From: Salvia splendens | Taxonomy: Eukaryota; Streptophyta; Magnoliopsida; Lamiales; Lamiaceae | Direction of reading: 5' to 3' | Assembly: GCF_004379255.2 (NCBI RefSeq) | Contig: NC_056046.1 | Span: forward strand, 1,922,001 to 1,986,000 | Length of the DNA stretch: 64,000 nucleotides | Shown: piece by piece, positions 11,037 through 21,619 of the stretch | Layout: each line of letters opens with the position of its first letter | Numbering within the stretch: the stretch's first letter is position 1 | The notes under the pieces: model-generated | Databases searched by the model: none | What the model was told of the DNA's origin: nothing | What the model saw: the letters and a program-made list of their open reading frames with translations, nothing else | Program-made: the position numbers and the translations under genes

Positions 11037-11860
11037 TATTTCAAGCTATTAGTGATTTCTGTCCAACTGATATGCTCGTATAACTATGTTATGGATCTAA
11101 TACTATTTCATATGTTCCATTCTTATATAAGTATTTTTCTTTATGAGTTACTTTAAATGATATAGCATATTTTGTTTAAATATAAACAACACTATTTTTA
11201 CTATATTCTCTCCCCCTTAATTTATAATATAACACAACATAAAATCTCCAACTGAATATAAATGTTGAACCTAGAGTGTGACAGATCAAAGTATATGATA
11301 TTATTAGTGGATATTCGGCTTTTTAGATAAAATAATAATGAGATGTAATAAGGATTGAATTGTAAGATTATTTTAGTTGGAGAGGATGATTATGACTAAT
11401 TATCACATGATTATTCATTTAAGATTAGTTATGAGATTCAATCTCATGAACAACATACAATACATATTTAATTTCAAGATTTAACCTTGCAAATCGAATA
11501 TCCCTTATGGTATACTCCTTTCGTCTCATTCAAGATGTCTATCTTTCCTTTTTAGTATTCCACTTAAAATGTTTATAAATAACTAAATGCAATTATCATG
11601 CCCTAAAAGACGCAACTATACACTTCTATTAAATTTGATTTTTTTAGAAAATAAATTATTTTTGTCCCCTAAATCCTGACACCATTAGTTTGAATCACAT
11701 AAACAATTTTTTTAAGTATAATTAAATTAATGGCGTATACAATAACTTCAGTATAGAATAGAATGTACACTTTTGCATAATGAGAAGTGATTTCTTGACC
11801 GATCTATATCGAATGGGGGTGGTTAGCCTAAAAATCGTTTATCCTGAGAACTAAATAGTA
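11037..11860. other. AT-rich intergenic DNA
   Basis: This is about 820 bp between the inverted arm and a MITE. No coding exon, terminal repeat or recognisable element fragment was seen. Confidence 0.5.
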
Positions 11861-12197
11861 CTCCCTCCGTCCCAGTTTTGGAGTCACATTTTGCCATAAA
11901 AGTCCGTCCCAGTTTTAGAGTCACATTTAGAATTTTCCATATTTGGACATAAAATTTTACCTCATTATTCAATAAAATTACACCCAAATGTGATTATCTA
12001 CACAAAAATAAACCAAAAAATAAAACAAAAACTACATTTATTACACACTCCACCTCTCACTTCATTTATTACATACTCCACCAACTCACTTCATTTATTA
12101 CACACTCCATCATCTCACTTCATTAATTACACACTCCATCTATTCCTTAAAATCCGTGCCATAACTAAATGGCACTCCAAATGTGGGACTGAGGGAG
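11861..12197. mobile_element. Stowaway-like MITE
   Basis: The terminal inverted repeats are CTCCCTCCGTCCCAGTTTTG at the left and, in reverse complement, CTCCCTCAGTCCCACATTTG at the right. Both sides are flanked by TA, as expected for Tc1/mariner-type insertion. Two direct repeats of GTCCCAGTTTT..AGTCACATTT occur at the left end. The element is 337 bp and non-coding. Confidence 0.85.
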
Positions 12198-12199
12198 TA

Positions 12200-12520
12200 T
12201 ATATTTACACAATAAAGCCCAAAAATCGGCCCAAAAGCCCCATTTAAATAACGGCCTGGAATAGTGTGTTGCTGTTGTACACCAATCTATTCGGAAATTG
12301 GGCTTTATTGACGGCCCAAAGTGGAAAACTCTTGTCGGCATTTCCACAAACAGTTTAATGGCGTCTTAGAGAACACACATTCACAGAATGTTTCTGGGAC
12401 ATTTCTTCGAACTGATTGTACGCATAACAAAATTATGTTCCTTGAACATAAATCACAGATACATTTCAGTCAGTTAATAGGCAGAAGGAATATATATTTA
12501 TTTGAAATTGATTAGGCTAT
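12200..12520. repeat. Dispersed GGCCCA-rich repeat, copy 1
   Basis: Landmarks are AAAAATCGGCCCAAAAGCCC, TGTGTTGCTGTTGTACACCA, TTGGGCTTTATTGACGGCCC and AAAATTATGTTCCTTGAA. The same order of landmarks recurs at 12540-12800 and 32690-33063. It is non-coding; the short ORFs are chance ORFs. Confidence 0.7.
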
Positions 12521-12539
12521 TTTATTTATGAAAATTTTA

Positions 12540-12800
12540 ATTTAAAATTGCATATATAACTCCCAAAATTAGCCCAAAACCCCATAAATCGCGGCCCGGA
12601 TGAGTATGTTACTGCTGTACAACAATCTGTTGAAAATTGGGCTTTATCTATGGCCCAAATGGAAAACTCTTCTCGGCATTTCGACAAAATACTATTCACA
12701 AAATGCTTTTGGGACATTTCGTCGAACTGGTTATGCGCATAAGGAATTTCGTCGAACGCGTATGCGCACAAGAAAATTATGTTCCTTTAAAGAATAAATA
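12540..12800. repeat. Dispersed GGCCCA-rich repeat, copy 2
   Basis: This is a tandem neighbour of copy 1 with the same landmarks (TTAGCCCAAAACCCC, TTGGGCTTTATCTATGGCCC, ATTATGTTCCTTTAA) but diverged. Degenerate relatives rich in GGCCCA also occur at 13500-13660 and 39480-39610. Confidence 0.6.
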
Positions 12801-13692
12801 TAACAATATAATATGTGCAAATTACTAAAAGTTTAGGTTTTATAAAGTATTTATTGGAATTATTTTGATAATAAGAAGAAATATGAATTAATAAAATAAA
12901 AAATGGGAAAAATATTTTCTGTTGGGAGTTGAACTCTAGACCTCTTATATTTAAAAAATGCAAAAAAATGCAACAACCAAATCATTGGACGGATATGACA
13001 TTTACATTTTATACGACATTTATTAAAAACAAATACATTTCTACATTCCACTGAGGAGGCAGATATGCTATTTTCGGCTTGATTCAAGGGAAAGTTTAGG
13101 CTATCGAACGGCCGGGAGGGGGCTACCGCCCCTCCTCTTGGCCCCCTAGATCCGAATAATTTCTTCTTGGCATTTTGCCGAAAACGTTGGGGACATAGCA
13201 TGAACATTTGAAATTCAAAATGAAATTAAACTCGAGAATGGTTCATTTATCTTAGTCCACAAGCAATATTTTATATTTTCTATATATTTTGGTTCATTTA
13301 CAAAAACCCGTCTCGTTTCATTTTTGGTAAATCTTTCTCTCATATATTGTGTTTTAAATGTCGTTCATGTGTGTTTTTATAGTTGATCCTGAAGTACTAT
13401 TGATACCCAACACGCTCCAAAATAAATTTCGTGTCCACGAGAAATGTTTCACCAAATAACTATAGACGGAGGGAGGGAATATGCGAAATTTAATATGACA
13501 TAAATAAGGCCCAAATTAAATCAGCCTAAAAGCCCAATAAAATGGTAGCCCAGAATAGTAGTATGTATCTGTTGTCCATAAAAAATTGTTTTTTATCGAT
13601 GGCACATTAAGAAGGCCCAACTCTGCTACGGCCCATAACCCAGGCCCGCTACAGAAAATCCGACCCGTGGCATCTGGATAGGTTTTGATAAT
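12801..13692. other. Intergenic DNA with repeat fragments
   Basis: The block 13158-13225 (CTTCTTGGCATTTTGCCG...) matches 33004-33063 next to dispersed repeat copy 3. A GC-rich hairpin (GGAGGGGGCTACCGCCCCTCC) lies at about 13117-13138. A lone GACGGAGGGAGGGA at about 13466 resembles one end of a Stowaway element. No gene was seen. Confidence 0.45.
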
Positions 13693-14260
13693 TGTGAAGA
13701 ACGAACCTACGGTTGTGATGATCGAAATGCAAATTAATGAAATGACAACATGCAAGGAAGAACACAAGCGAATTACGTGGTTCGGCGTAAGCCTACATCC
13801 ACGGGCAGAATCTGGTGTGTTTCTTTATTGATCACTCGAGAAATTACAAACATAAGAGCACTCAAAACTCTCAAGAATTTACAAGATGGAAAACCCTCAA
13901 CTCGCCCGAAAACTTCTTGCTTCGAGAGCTAAAAACGCACAGCTGAAAGATAACACTTCCTCTCTTGAATTCTCTCTCTATCACTTTTGATTTCTGTTGT
14001 TGTTGGTTCTGGAATGAATCGCAACTCCCTTAAGAAGTATCGATCAAGAAAACCGCCGAACAGCTTCCTTTACCGAACAGCTTCCTTTGCCGAACAGCTT
14101 CCTTTTGCCGAACAGCTTCCTTTTGCCGAACAGCTTCCTTTGCCGAAAAACGGTTATAACCGTTTCCAACGGCTAGTTCCTGTTTTGGTTCCCAACGGCT
14201 ATTTCCTGACTTGATTCTTCCACCAGCTCAATCCGATCTTGATGAGCTCAAACACTAACA
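13693..14260 (-). repeat. 3' LTR of Copia 1
   Basis: This LTR is 568 bp. It contains five tandem CCGAACAGCTTCC units at about 14053-14145, against six in the other LTR. Confidence 0.93.
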
Positions 14261-14321
14261 AATCCTCCACCTTTGAGCAATCTAAGATCCATCACTACCA
14301 GTTCCACCTTCCTTCCCATAC

Positions 14322-17300
14322 TTACAAATTTCGGACCACCCCAACCAAATCCAAGCAATGTCGGAACTTGGATCTTGGTAGGGCTTTAGTAAGTGCATCA
14401 GCCGCATTGTGCTCGGTGCTGACCTTCTCAATCTTCACCGCACCCTTCTCAACCTCATCTCGAATGAAATGCAGCCTCACGTCTATATGTTTGCTGCGTT
14501 CATGATATGTCTGATGTTTCGAGAGACAAATCGCGCTATTGCTGTCGCACTTGATCACAACATTCTCTTGCTTCACCCCAAAATCACCAACTATACCCCT
14601 AAGCCAGAAGCTTTCCTTTACTGCCTCAGCAAGAGCTATATACTCTGCCTCCGTCGTCGATAGAGCCACCACGGATTGGAGATTAGACTTCCAGCTCACC
14701 GCGGAGCCGAACAAGGTAAATATGTACTCAGATTGTGAGCGCCTATTATCAAGGTTAGCTGCATAATCTGAATCGCAAAACCCAATAATGCTATCCTTAT
14801 CTCCTTCATTCTCTGATTTGAACATTATTCCCAGATCACTACTTCCTTTGAGATACTTGAGAATCCCTTTCAAAGCCAACCAGTGCTCTCTTCCCGGACA
14901 GGACATGTATCTGCTCACCACGCTTACCGCATGAGAAATATCAGGCCTTGTGCATATCATCATATACATCACACTCCCAACTATGTTGGAATAAGGTATC
15001 TGGCTCATCTCTCTTTCTTCTTGCTGATTTCTGGGACATTGTGATTTGGACAGCTTAGTCTGTTGTGATAGTGGAACTGAGGTTGCTCTACTCTTGTCAA
15101 TCTGATATTTGTGCAGTACTTTCTGAATGTAGCCTTCTTGGGACAACCACAACACCCTCTTATCTGCATTTCTGAATATATCCATTCCCAAAATCTTGCT
15201 AGCACTCCCCAGATCCTTGATTTCAAATCCCTTTTTCAATAAGGCTTTCACCCTATCTAGCTCCTGTCTATCTGGTCCAGCAAGCAAGATGTCGTCTACA
15301 TATAATAGCAAATACACAGCAGGTCCCTCAGACTTTGATTTGAAGTAGACACAACTATCATATCTGGAATTTATAAATCCCATACTCTGCATATGTTCAT
15401 CAAACTTGATATGCCATTGTCTACTTGCTTGCTTCAAACCGTATAGACTTTTCTTTAGTAGACAAACCTTATCTTCACTCCCATGTATCACAAATCCCTC
15501 TGGCTGATTCATGTATATAGTTTCCTCAAGCTCTCCATGAAGAAAGGCTGTCTTCACATCAAGTTGGTCCAAAAACCAACTTCTTTGAGCAACTATAGCT
15601 AGCAAAATTCTGATTGAGGCATGCTTTACCACTGGAGAAAATACTTCATTATAGTCTATTCCCTTCTCTTGTGTGAACCCCCGAGCTACAAGCCTAGCCT
15701 TGAACCTAATCTTGTTCCCAACCTCCAACTTTTTCTTGTATATCCACTTACAACTCACTGGTTTTTGTGTGGAAGGTCTCTTCACAAGCACCCATGTCTT
15801 GTTCTTGATCAGGGACTGTATTTCATCTATCATAGCCTCCATCCACTGCTTGCTCTCCTTAGAACTCATAGCTTCCTTGAAGCTTGAAGGCTCTGCATAC
15901 TCTATGTTTTCTGCAACACATAGTGCATATAGCAAGTATTCTTCTTCACTGTATCTTGTAGATGGTTTAGGGATTCTTCTGACCCTATCTCTGGCTAGAA
16001 CATAGTCACCCAAATCCTGCTGCTCTTCTTCAGGGTTCAAGACATCAGCATCTGCTTCTTCTTGTTCACTATGATTTCCCATCTGCTGTTCAGGCTCAGC
16101 AATTCTATCTGCTCCAGAAACCTCCACCTGAACTGATTCCTCAGCCTCCTCAGGTTCTGGAACACCCATCTCCACCATCCTCTCAGGCTCTGGTTCTTTC
16201 TCAGAATGAGATGGCCTCTGGCTCTCTTGAGCCTTTTCCAGAAATGGCATCCTACTTTCTTCAAATTGCACATCTCTAGAGATAATAACTTTCTGATTTC
16301 CTGGCTCTATGCACCACAGTCTGTAGCCCTTCACTCCCTTTTGGTATCCAATCATCACACATCTCAAGGCCCTTGGCTCCAACTTACTTTGCCTGATGTG
16401 TGCATAAGCCATACAACCAAAAATCTTCATATTCGAATAATCCATGGCCTTTCCATACCATCTCTGATCAGGAGTGTCAAAAGCTATAGCTGAAGAAGGA
16501 CTTCTATTGATGAGAACTGCTGCCATACTCACAGCCTCAGCCCAGAATCTCTTAGCCATTCCAGAGCCAAAGAGCATACATCTAACTCGCTCTAGGATGG
16601 TTCTATTCATGCGCTCAGCAACTCCATTCTGTTGGGGATTAGATGGAGATGTCCTATGCCTCTTCATACCTTTCTGCTTGCAGAAAGAATCAAACTCCCC
16701 ACTCAGAAATTCCAGCCCATTATCAGTTCTTAAACACTTCAAAGAACACCCTTTCTCCACCTCCACTTCCCTACACCACTCCTTGAATTTCATGAATGTC
16801 TCTGACTTTTCCTTCAAGATAAACACCCATAATTTTCTAGAAAAATCATCAATAATGGATAGAAAGTATCTACCTCCACCCAATGAAGCTGGTGTAGCTG
16901 GGCCCCACAAGTCACTGTGGGCATAGTCTAGTGGTGACTTTGAGCTGTGAATTCCTCTTCCATAGGGCAGTTTCTTACTCTTTCCGAGCACACATTGCTC
17001 ACACAAACCCAACTGCTCATTGGGATTTTCCAGCTTAATCAGCTTCTTCTTGGCCAATTCTTTAATTCCAGTTTCTCCCAAGTGTCCGAGTCTGAGATGC
17101 CACATTCTTAAGTCTAATACCTGCACCAGATTCACAGATCCAGTAACCACACTTGCCTTTAGATAGTATAGGCTTCTCTTTCTCTCAGCCATCATAACAA
17201 CATCACCATTCTTGACGATGTTCATAATCCCATCAGATAATATGCAATTATATCCTGCTGCATCCAACACTCCAATAGAGATCAAATTCCTCTTAATCTC

Positions 17301-18356
17301 TGGAATAAACCTCACACCAGTGAGTAACCTGATGGAGCCATCATGAAGTCTAAGCCTGATGGACCCAACTCCTCTGATTCTGCATATCTGGTCATTTCCT
17401 AACAAAACTGATCCAGCTGCATTCTTGATTTCCTCAAAATGACTTCTAGTTGGACACATGTGGAAGCTACATCCAGAATCCATGATCCATGGAAGTTCTT
17501 CCATGTCCTCAGTCACACACAGAGCCTCCGGGACCACCAACTCTTCTGCAATATCAGCATTGTTCTTGCCATTCTCTTCCTCGGCCTGCTTCTTCTTCCA
17601 AACCCAACAATTCTTCTTTATGTGGCCTGGTTTCTTGCAGTGATGGCATGATCTGGTCTCTTTCCAGTCAGCTGTCTTGTTTTTCCATGGCTTCTTCTGT
17701 GACTTTCTTTTCACATTCTTCTTGTGATCAGCAACACTCAGACTCTCAGACACCATTTCAGTGGACTTTGGATTAGATTTCTGGATTTCCTTGAGCTTTA
17801 GAGCAGAGTACACCTCTTCATATCCAATCTTGGACTCTCTACCAAGAAGTATAGCATCCTTGAAATGCTCATAACTTGGTGGCAAGGAATTCAACAACAT
17901 CAGAGCCTTGTCCTCATCTTTAATCTCTTCATCAATGTTCTCAAGATCATCGATGCATTTCCCAAATTCTTCGAGCTGTTCCAACACACCTTTTCCATCA
18001 GCAATCTTGAAAGTGAGAAGTTTCTGCTTCAGGTGCAGCCGATTTGCCAAGGATTTGGCCATGTATAATGACTCCAACTTGGACCAAACTCCAGCCGCTG
18101 TCTCCTCCTTTGAAACTTCTCTGAGGACTCTGTCATTGAGGTTGAGTATCAAGGTACTATATGCCTTGTACTCTCTGTCTTGAGCCTTTGCCTTCTCCTT
18201 TTCATCAGGCTCGGGCTTCTCCTCCTCATTACTGCCTCCACCATTTAGGGTTTCCCATAAACCCTGTTGCATCAAGATTGCTTTCATCTTCAGCCTCCAT
18301 AGGCCAAAATCATTTCGGCCTGTGAACTTTTCAACATCAAACCTTGCTGCAGCCAT
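14322..18356 (-). CDS. Copia Gag-Pol polyprotein 1 (intact, 1344 aa)
   Basis: This is a single ORF with the full Copia order. It starts with a Gag of the UBN2 type (FTGRNDFGLWRLKMKAI near residue 11) and a zinc knuckle CHHCKKPGHIKKNC at 237-250. The aspartic protease motif DSGCSFHMC follows at 293. The integrase has an N-terminal H-H-C-C zinc motif (HLRLGH ... CEQC) and a D-D-E core (about 480-640, including RTDNGLEF and PQQNGVAERMNRT). The reverse transcriptase carries YVDD at 1019-1022, and RNase H includes ALSTTEAEYIAL. Integrase before reverse transcriptase is diagnostic of Copia. No stop or frameshift was seen, so the element could be autonomous. The overlapping plus-strand ORFs are antisense shadows. 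Confidence 0.95.
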   Translation of the reverse strand: MAAARFDVEKFTGRNDFGLWRLKMKAILMQQGLWETLNGGGSNEEEKPEPDEKEKAKAQDREYKAYSTLILNLNDRVLREVSKEETAAGVWSKLESLYMAKSLANRLHLKQKLLTFKIADGKGVLEQLEEFGKCIDDLENIDEEIKDEDKALMLLNSLPPSYEHFKDAILLGRESKIGYEEVYSALKLKEIQKSNPKSTEMVSESLSVADHKKNVKRKSQKKPWKNKTADWKETRSCHHCKKPGHIKKNCWVWKKKQAEEENGKNNADIAEELVVPEALCVTEDMEELPWIMDSGCSFHMCPTRSHFEEIKNAAGSVLLGNDQICRIRGVGSIRLRLHDGSIRLLTGVRFIPEIKRNLISIGVLDAAGYNCILSDGIMNIVKNGDVVMMAERKRSLYYLKASVVTGSVNLVQVLDLRMWHLRLGHLGETGIKELAKKKLIKLENPNEQLGLCEQCVLGKSKKLPYGRGIHSSKSPLDYAHSDLWGPATPASLGGGRYFLSIIDDFSRKLWVFILKEKSETFMKFKEWCREVEVEKGCSLKCLRTDNGLEFLSGEFDSFCKQKGMKRHRTSPSNPQQNGVAERMNRTILERVRCMLFGSGMAKRFWAEAVSMAAVLINRSPSSAIAFDTPDQRWYGKAMDYSNMKIFGCMAYAHIRQSKLEPRALRCVMIGYQKGVKGYRLWCIEPGNQKVIISRDVQFEESRMPFLEKAQESQRPSHSEKEPEPERMVEMGVPEPEEAEESVQVEVSGADRIAEPEQQMGNHSEQEEADADVLNPEEEQQDLGDYVLARDRVRRIPKPSTRYSEEEYLLYALCVAENIEYAEPSSFKEAMSSKESKQWMEAMIDEIQSLIKNKTWVLVKRPSTQKPVSCKWIYKKKLEVGNKIRFKARLVARGFTQEKGIDYNEVFSPVVKHASIRILLAIVAQRSWFLDQLDVKTAFLHGELEETIYMNQPEGFVIHGSEDKVCLLKKSLYGLKQASRQWHIKFDEHMQSMGFINSRYDSCVYFKSKSEGPAVYLLLYVDDILLAGPDRQELDRVKALLKKGFEIKDLGSASKILGMDIFRNADKRVLWLSQEGYIQKVLHKYQIDKSRATSVPLSQQTKLSKSQCPRNQQEEREMSQIPYSNIVGSVMYMMICTRPDISHAVSVVSRYMSCPGREHWLALKGILKYLKGSSDLGIMFKSENEGDKDSIIGFCDSDYAANLDNRRSQSEYIFTLFGSAVSWKSNLQSVVALSTTEAEYIALAEAVKESFWLRGIVGDFGVKQENVVIKCDSNSAICLSKHQTYHERSKHIDVRLHFIRDEVEKGAVKIEKVSTEHNAADALTKALPRSKFRHCLDLVGVVRNL

Positions 18357-18469
18357 TATTCAAACAGGTTGAGCGCCTTCTTGAGGAAAAAAAACAAAGA
18401 AAGAACTCCCAAAACTTTATGCCTTCTCGATCAATTCAGTGGACGAATTTCCCACAGACGGCGCCACGT

Positions 18470-19055
18470 TGTGAAGAACGAACCTACGGTTGTGATGATC
18501 GAAATGCAAATTAATGAAATGACAACATGCAAGGAAGAACACAAGCGAATTACGTGGTTCGGCGTAAGCCTACATCCACGGGCAGAATCTGGTGTGTTTC
18601 TTTATTGATCACTCGAGAAATTACAAACATAAGAGCACTCAAAACTCTCAAGAATTTACAAGATGGAAAACCCTCAACTCGCCCGAAAACTTCTTGCTTC
18701 GAGAGCTAAAAACGCACAGCTGAAAGATAACACTTCCTCTCTTGAATTCTCTCTCTATCACTTTTGATTTCTGTTGTTGTTGGTTCTGGAATGAATCGCA
18801 ACTCCCTTAAGAAGTATCGATCAAGAAAACCGCCGAACAGCTTCCTTTACCGAACAGCTTCCTTTGCCGAACAGCTTCCTTTTGCCGAACAGCTTCCTTT
18901 TGCCGAACAGCTTCCTTTTGCCGAACAGCTTCCTTTGCCGAAAAACGGTTATAACCGTTTCCAACGGCTAGTTCCTGTTTTGGTTCCCAACGGCTATTTC
19001 CTGACTTGATTCTTCCACCAGCTCAATCCGATCTTGATGAGCTCAAACACTAACA
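18470..19055 (-). repeat. 5' LTR of Copia 1
   Basis: This LTR is 586 bp, 18 bp longer than its partner because of one additional CCGAACAGCTTCCTTTTG unit (18835-18945). It is otherwise the same by eye. Confidence 0.93.
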
Positions 19056-19190
19056 ATAATGTTGACGGTTTGTTACCGATGCCGCACCAACAACCAAGAT
19101 GATAGCTCTTCCACACCTAATTGTTGACTCTTAAAATGTGTTTTTCTAGTCATAAAATTAATTAACATGATAGCTCTTCCACACCTAATC

Positions 19191-19464
19191 TGATACGAGA
19201 CATATCTTATTATTAAGTTAGTATTGATTTACCATATTTGTTACTTATGATATTATTAGATTTTGTTAAGATATTATCGTATCCCACATATTATAAATAT
19301 GGGTGGAACCTTTCATATTATTCAATCAAGAAATAAAAATTTTTACGTTAGTTTCTTCATCTTCAAACAACAAACCCTAGTTCTTGTCGTGTGCGATCGA
19401 CGGGCAAGTGTTCCCGCCACCTCACGGAGGAATTCGTGCTAGGTTAAGGAGTTCATTCTTAACA
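19191..19464 (+). repeat. Solo or truncated LTR remnant with primer-binding-like site
   Basis: The stretch begins TGATACGAGACATATC and ends TTCATTCTTAACA. It is followed at once by AATGGTGCCTTCATTGAGAG, which resembles the primer-binding site of the two Gypsy-like elements in this window. A TATA-like ATTATAAATATGGG lies near 19290. No internal ORF or second LTR was found. The phrase GAGTTCAT(C/T)CTTAACA is repeated at 19450 and 19485. Confidence 0.5.
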
Positions 19465-19898
19465 AATGGTGCCTTCATTGAGAGGAGTTCATCCTTAACA
19501 TAATCCAGCATATATAATTTTAACAACATGGTACATGAAAAAAAAAGATAGAATAGATGACATTATTGCTCATTTGTTAGGTTTTCACAATTGATTTTTT
19601 GGTACCAATTCAGTAAAATATGATTACGGTCTAATTATGCTCTAATTAATTAATTAGTTAATTAATGTTGATGGCTTAGTTACCGGTCGCTACTGTCCAA
19701 TAAATTTCTTGTTCATTCTGCCAACCTCAAACATTATCTCTATTATAACTACTACCGTTTTAAAATTAATTTTGTTAAACCAAACATTATTCCTAAGAAA
19801 ATCTCCCTAAAAAATAGCTCCAAACGAAACGTGCAGCCGTCGTCCGCCCCAGCGCCTCCCGTCATCACCGCTAGCAGTCGCAGGTAAGTCGTGCTCTC
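19465..19898. other. Intergenic DNA between LTR remnant and the KRI1-bearing element
   Basis: The first half is AT-rich. A short GC-rich stretch (about 19832-19890, CAGCCGTCGTCCGCCCCAGC) ends in CAGGTAAGT, which resembles a splice donor on the plus strand. No exon frame could be supported. Confidence 0.35.
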
Positions 19899-20183
19899 TG
19901 ATACGACCCTACGTCGTATCCCCTTTCTCCGGCGTCCTAGCGAAGGATCGGCGGTAGCAAGAACCGGCTGTGCGCGGGAGTTCCTCTCCGTCGGGCAGCA
20001 CGAGATCTTAGCAAAAGATAATTCTCAACACATTTGTAAAGATTGATTTTCATTCATTCATTCATTGATTGCATAAAATGATAACAATCTATCCTATATA
20101 TAATACTAAACCCTAACTAACAAGAAAGATTTGGTGAATCAAAGATTACTAAATAATTGTTCCTAAGATATGGGATCGTATCA
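19899..20183 (-). repeat. 3' LTR of the KRI1-bearing element
   Basis: This LTR is 285 bp, TGATACG...CGTATCA. It contains a CATT tandem (TTCATTCATTCATTCATTGATTG). Confidence 0.88.
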
Positions 20184-20225
20184 ACTCCCCCACGGTTGAA
20201 ATCCGCCTTGTCCTCAAGGTGGAAA

Positions 20226-21593
20226 TTACGAAGCAACGACGATAGTCGGAAGCAAAAGCTTTGGTGAGGCGTCTCCTCCTGGATCGAACACACGCCAAAT
20301 AGGCAAACGTCTCCTGACATAGTAATCCCCATCAAATTCCTGAACATTCGTGAAGACAACAGGATTTGACGGCATGTTTAGCCCGATGTTAAATGTCTTT
20401 GTGGCTAGCAAGCACTTCATAAATCCTCCATGTGGCAACTCCTTATTATCATCCGATTTCCCCTCCTCCAGAGATTTCACAATCTGCTTCCTCAGCTCCT
20501 TCTGCTCGTGCGAATAACTCTTCAACTTATTGTTCTCTCCATCATCCCCACTTCCATCCTCTTCATCACTATCCTCGTCATCGGATTCGAACAATTTCGC
20601 ATCTTGCTCCCTCAAAATCGGGTCTTGATTTTTCACCTTAATCAACACCTCAAAAAAATTGGCGTCAGTCTTCTTACTCGGTTTCTTCAACTCCTCCTCC
20701 CCAGACGACGATTCCTCTGAATCCGAGGCCGACGAGTCGACTCTGCCCTGCTTCTTGAGAGCTTCGTACCTATGCAGTTCCTCTCGCTGCTTGTTTTTGG
20801 CAAATTCCTGGTTGATTTCAATTTTGGACAGGTCGTCGTCTGAAGAAATGCCGTCGCTGTCGAAAAGCTTCAAACGATCCATTTCTGGGGGATTTCGTGG
20901 TGGTACGTCCGACGAATAGGTGGGTTGCCTAATAGTCGAGGTCTTGTATTGCCTCGGCGGTACATATGAGGAATCCCTGTTGGTGAAGTGCGGCTGCCCA
21001 TATATTGATGAGGACTCCACGTTGGTGAAGCGCGGCTGCCACGGCGGTACATATGAGGAGTCCGAATATTCTCGCGATGCACGGCGAGGCGGTGGTTCCC
21101 AACAAGGGGGCCTCTGTGACTGTGGTGGGTCGTACAACTGGCAACTCTGTCGTGGTCGATCACCGGGAGGATACCAACAGGTGGGGCGACGGGTTTGGAC
21201 CGATCCCATGTGGTGATTACTATTCCAATTACATTTGCGACGATAATCCTCATACTCCCATTCATCGTCGTCATCGCAGGCAAGCGGCTGGCTGAACACG
21301 CGCGGGATTGCAAGTTCCAAATCCTCAAACCGTCGGTCCGTCTCCTCTCTCCAAGCATCTAATTTATCCATCCTATCCATCAATCGATCCAGTTTGTTGC
21401 CAATCGAATCATCGGGACGCATCTCGTCCATGGGTCTACTCTCGAATTCACTTTCGTCAAACTGCTGGCGTTGGTAATTGGTGGGATCGCGGCGGCAGCC
21501 AACAGGGTGTTGGCGACGGAAAGATCCGTTCGGGAAGGTATCCGGGCGAGAAGCACCCCAGCGCTCCCTTCCGTTGTTGTTAAATCGTTTCAT
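20226..21593 (-). CDS. Retrotransposon ORF with an embedded KRI1-like segment (455 aa)
   Basis: The N-terminal part (1-240) is Arg/Pro/Ser-rich with a coiled-coil-like stretch at about 65-95 (KLDRLMDRMDKLDAWREE) and repeated SSYVPP motifs near 180 and 210. Residues 241-378 resemble the N-terminal region of eukaryotic KRI1, a nucleolar 40S-assembly factor. Supporting runs are KLFDSDGISSDDDLSKIEIN, KQREELHRYEALKKQG, FFEVLIKVKNQDPILREQD and KSYSHEQKELRKQI, in the family order, separated by acidic Ser-rich linkers. The usual R-Y/F-E-H before NKQRE seems deleted. The C-terminal 75 residues (for example IWRVFDPGGDASPKLL) appear element-specific. The segment has no introns, which fits capture from a spliced transcript. 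The KRI1 match is from memory of the family and needs a search. Confidence 0.7.
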   Translation of the reverse strand: MKRFNNNGRERWGASRPDTFPNGSFRRQHPVGCRRDPTNYQRQQFDESEFESRPMDEMRPDDSIGNKLDRLMDRMDKLDAWREETDRRFEDLELAIPRVFSQPLACDDDDEWEYEDYRRKCNWNSNHHMGSVQTRRPTCWYPPGDRPRQSCQLYDPPQSQRPPCWEPPPRRASREYSDSSYVPPWQPRFTNVESSSIYGQPHFTNRDSSYVPPRQYKTSTIRQPTYSSDVPPRNPPEMDRLKLFDSDGISSDDDLSKIEINQEFAKNKQREELHRYEALKKQGRVDSSASDSEESSSGEEELKKPSKKTDANFFEVLIKVKNQDPILREQDAKLFESDDEDSDEEDGSGDDGENNKLKSYSHEQKELRKQIVKSLEEGKSDDNKELPHGGFMKCLLATKTFNIGLNMPSNPVVFTNVQEFDGDYYVRRRLPIWRVFDPGGDASPKLLLPTIVVAS

Positions 21594-21619
21594 GAGTTAC
21601 ACAGGATGAAAGCACCAGA

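Larger units (their letters stand above)
13693..19055 (-). mobile_element. Full-length Copia (Tork/Tnt1-like) LTR retrotransposon 1
   Basis: LTRs lie at 13693-14260 and 18470-19055, both TG...CA, with perfect 5-bp target duplications ATAAT (13688-13692 and 19056-19060). On the minus strand the 5' LTR is the right-hand one. It is followed by ACGTGGCGCCGTCTGTGGGA, whose TGGCGCCGT can pair with a tRNA 3' end ...ACGGCGCCA (tRNA-Asp type). The purine tract AAAGGTGGAGGATT precedes the 3' LTR. One intact polyprotein ORF fills the interior. The LTRs match apart from one extra 18-bp unit, so the insertion is recent. Confidence 0.95.
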
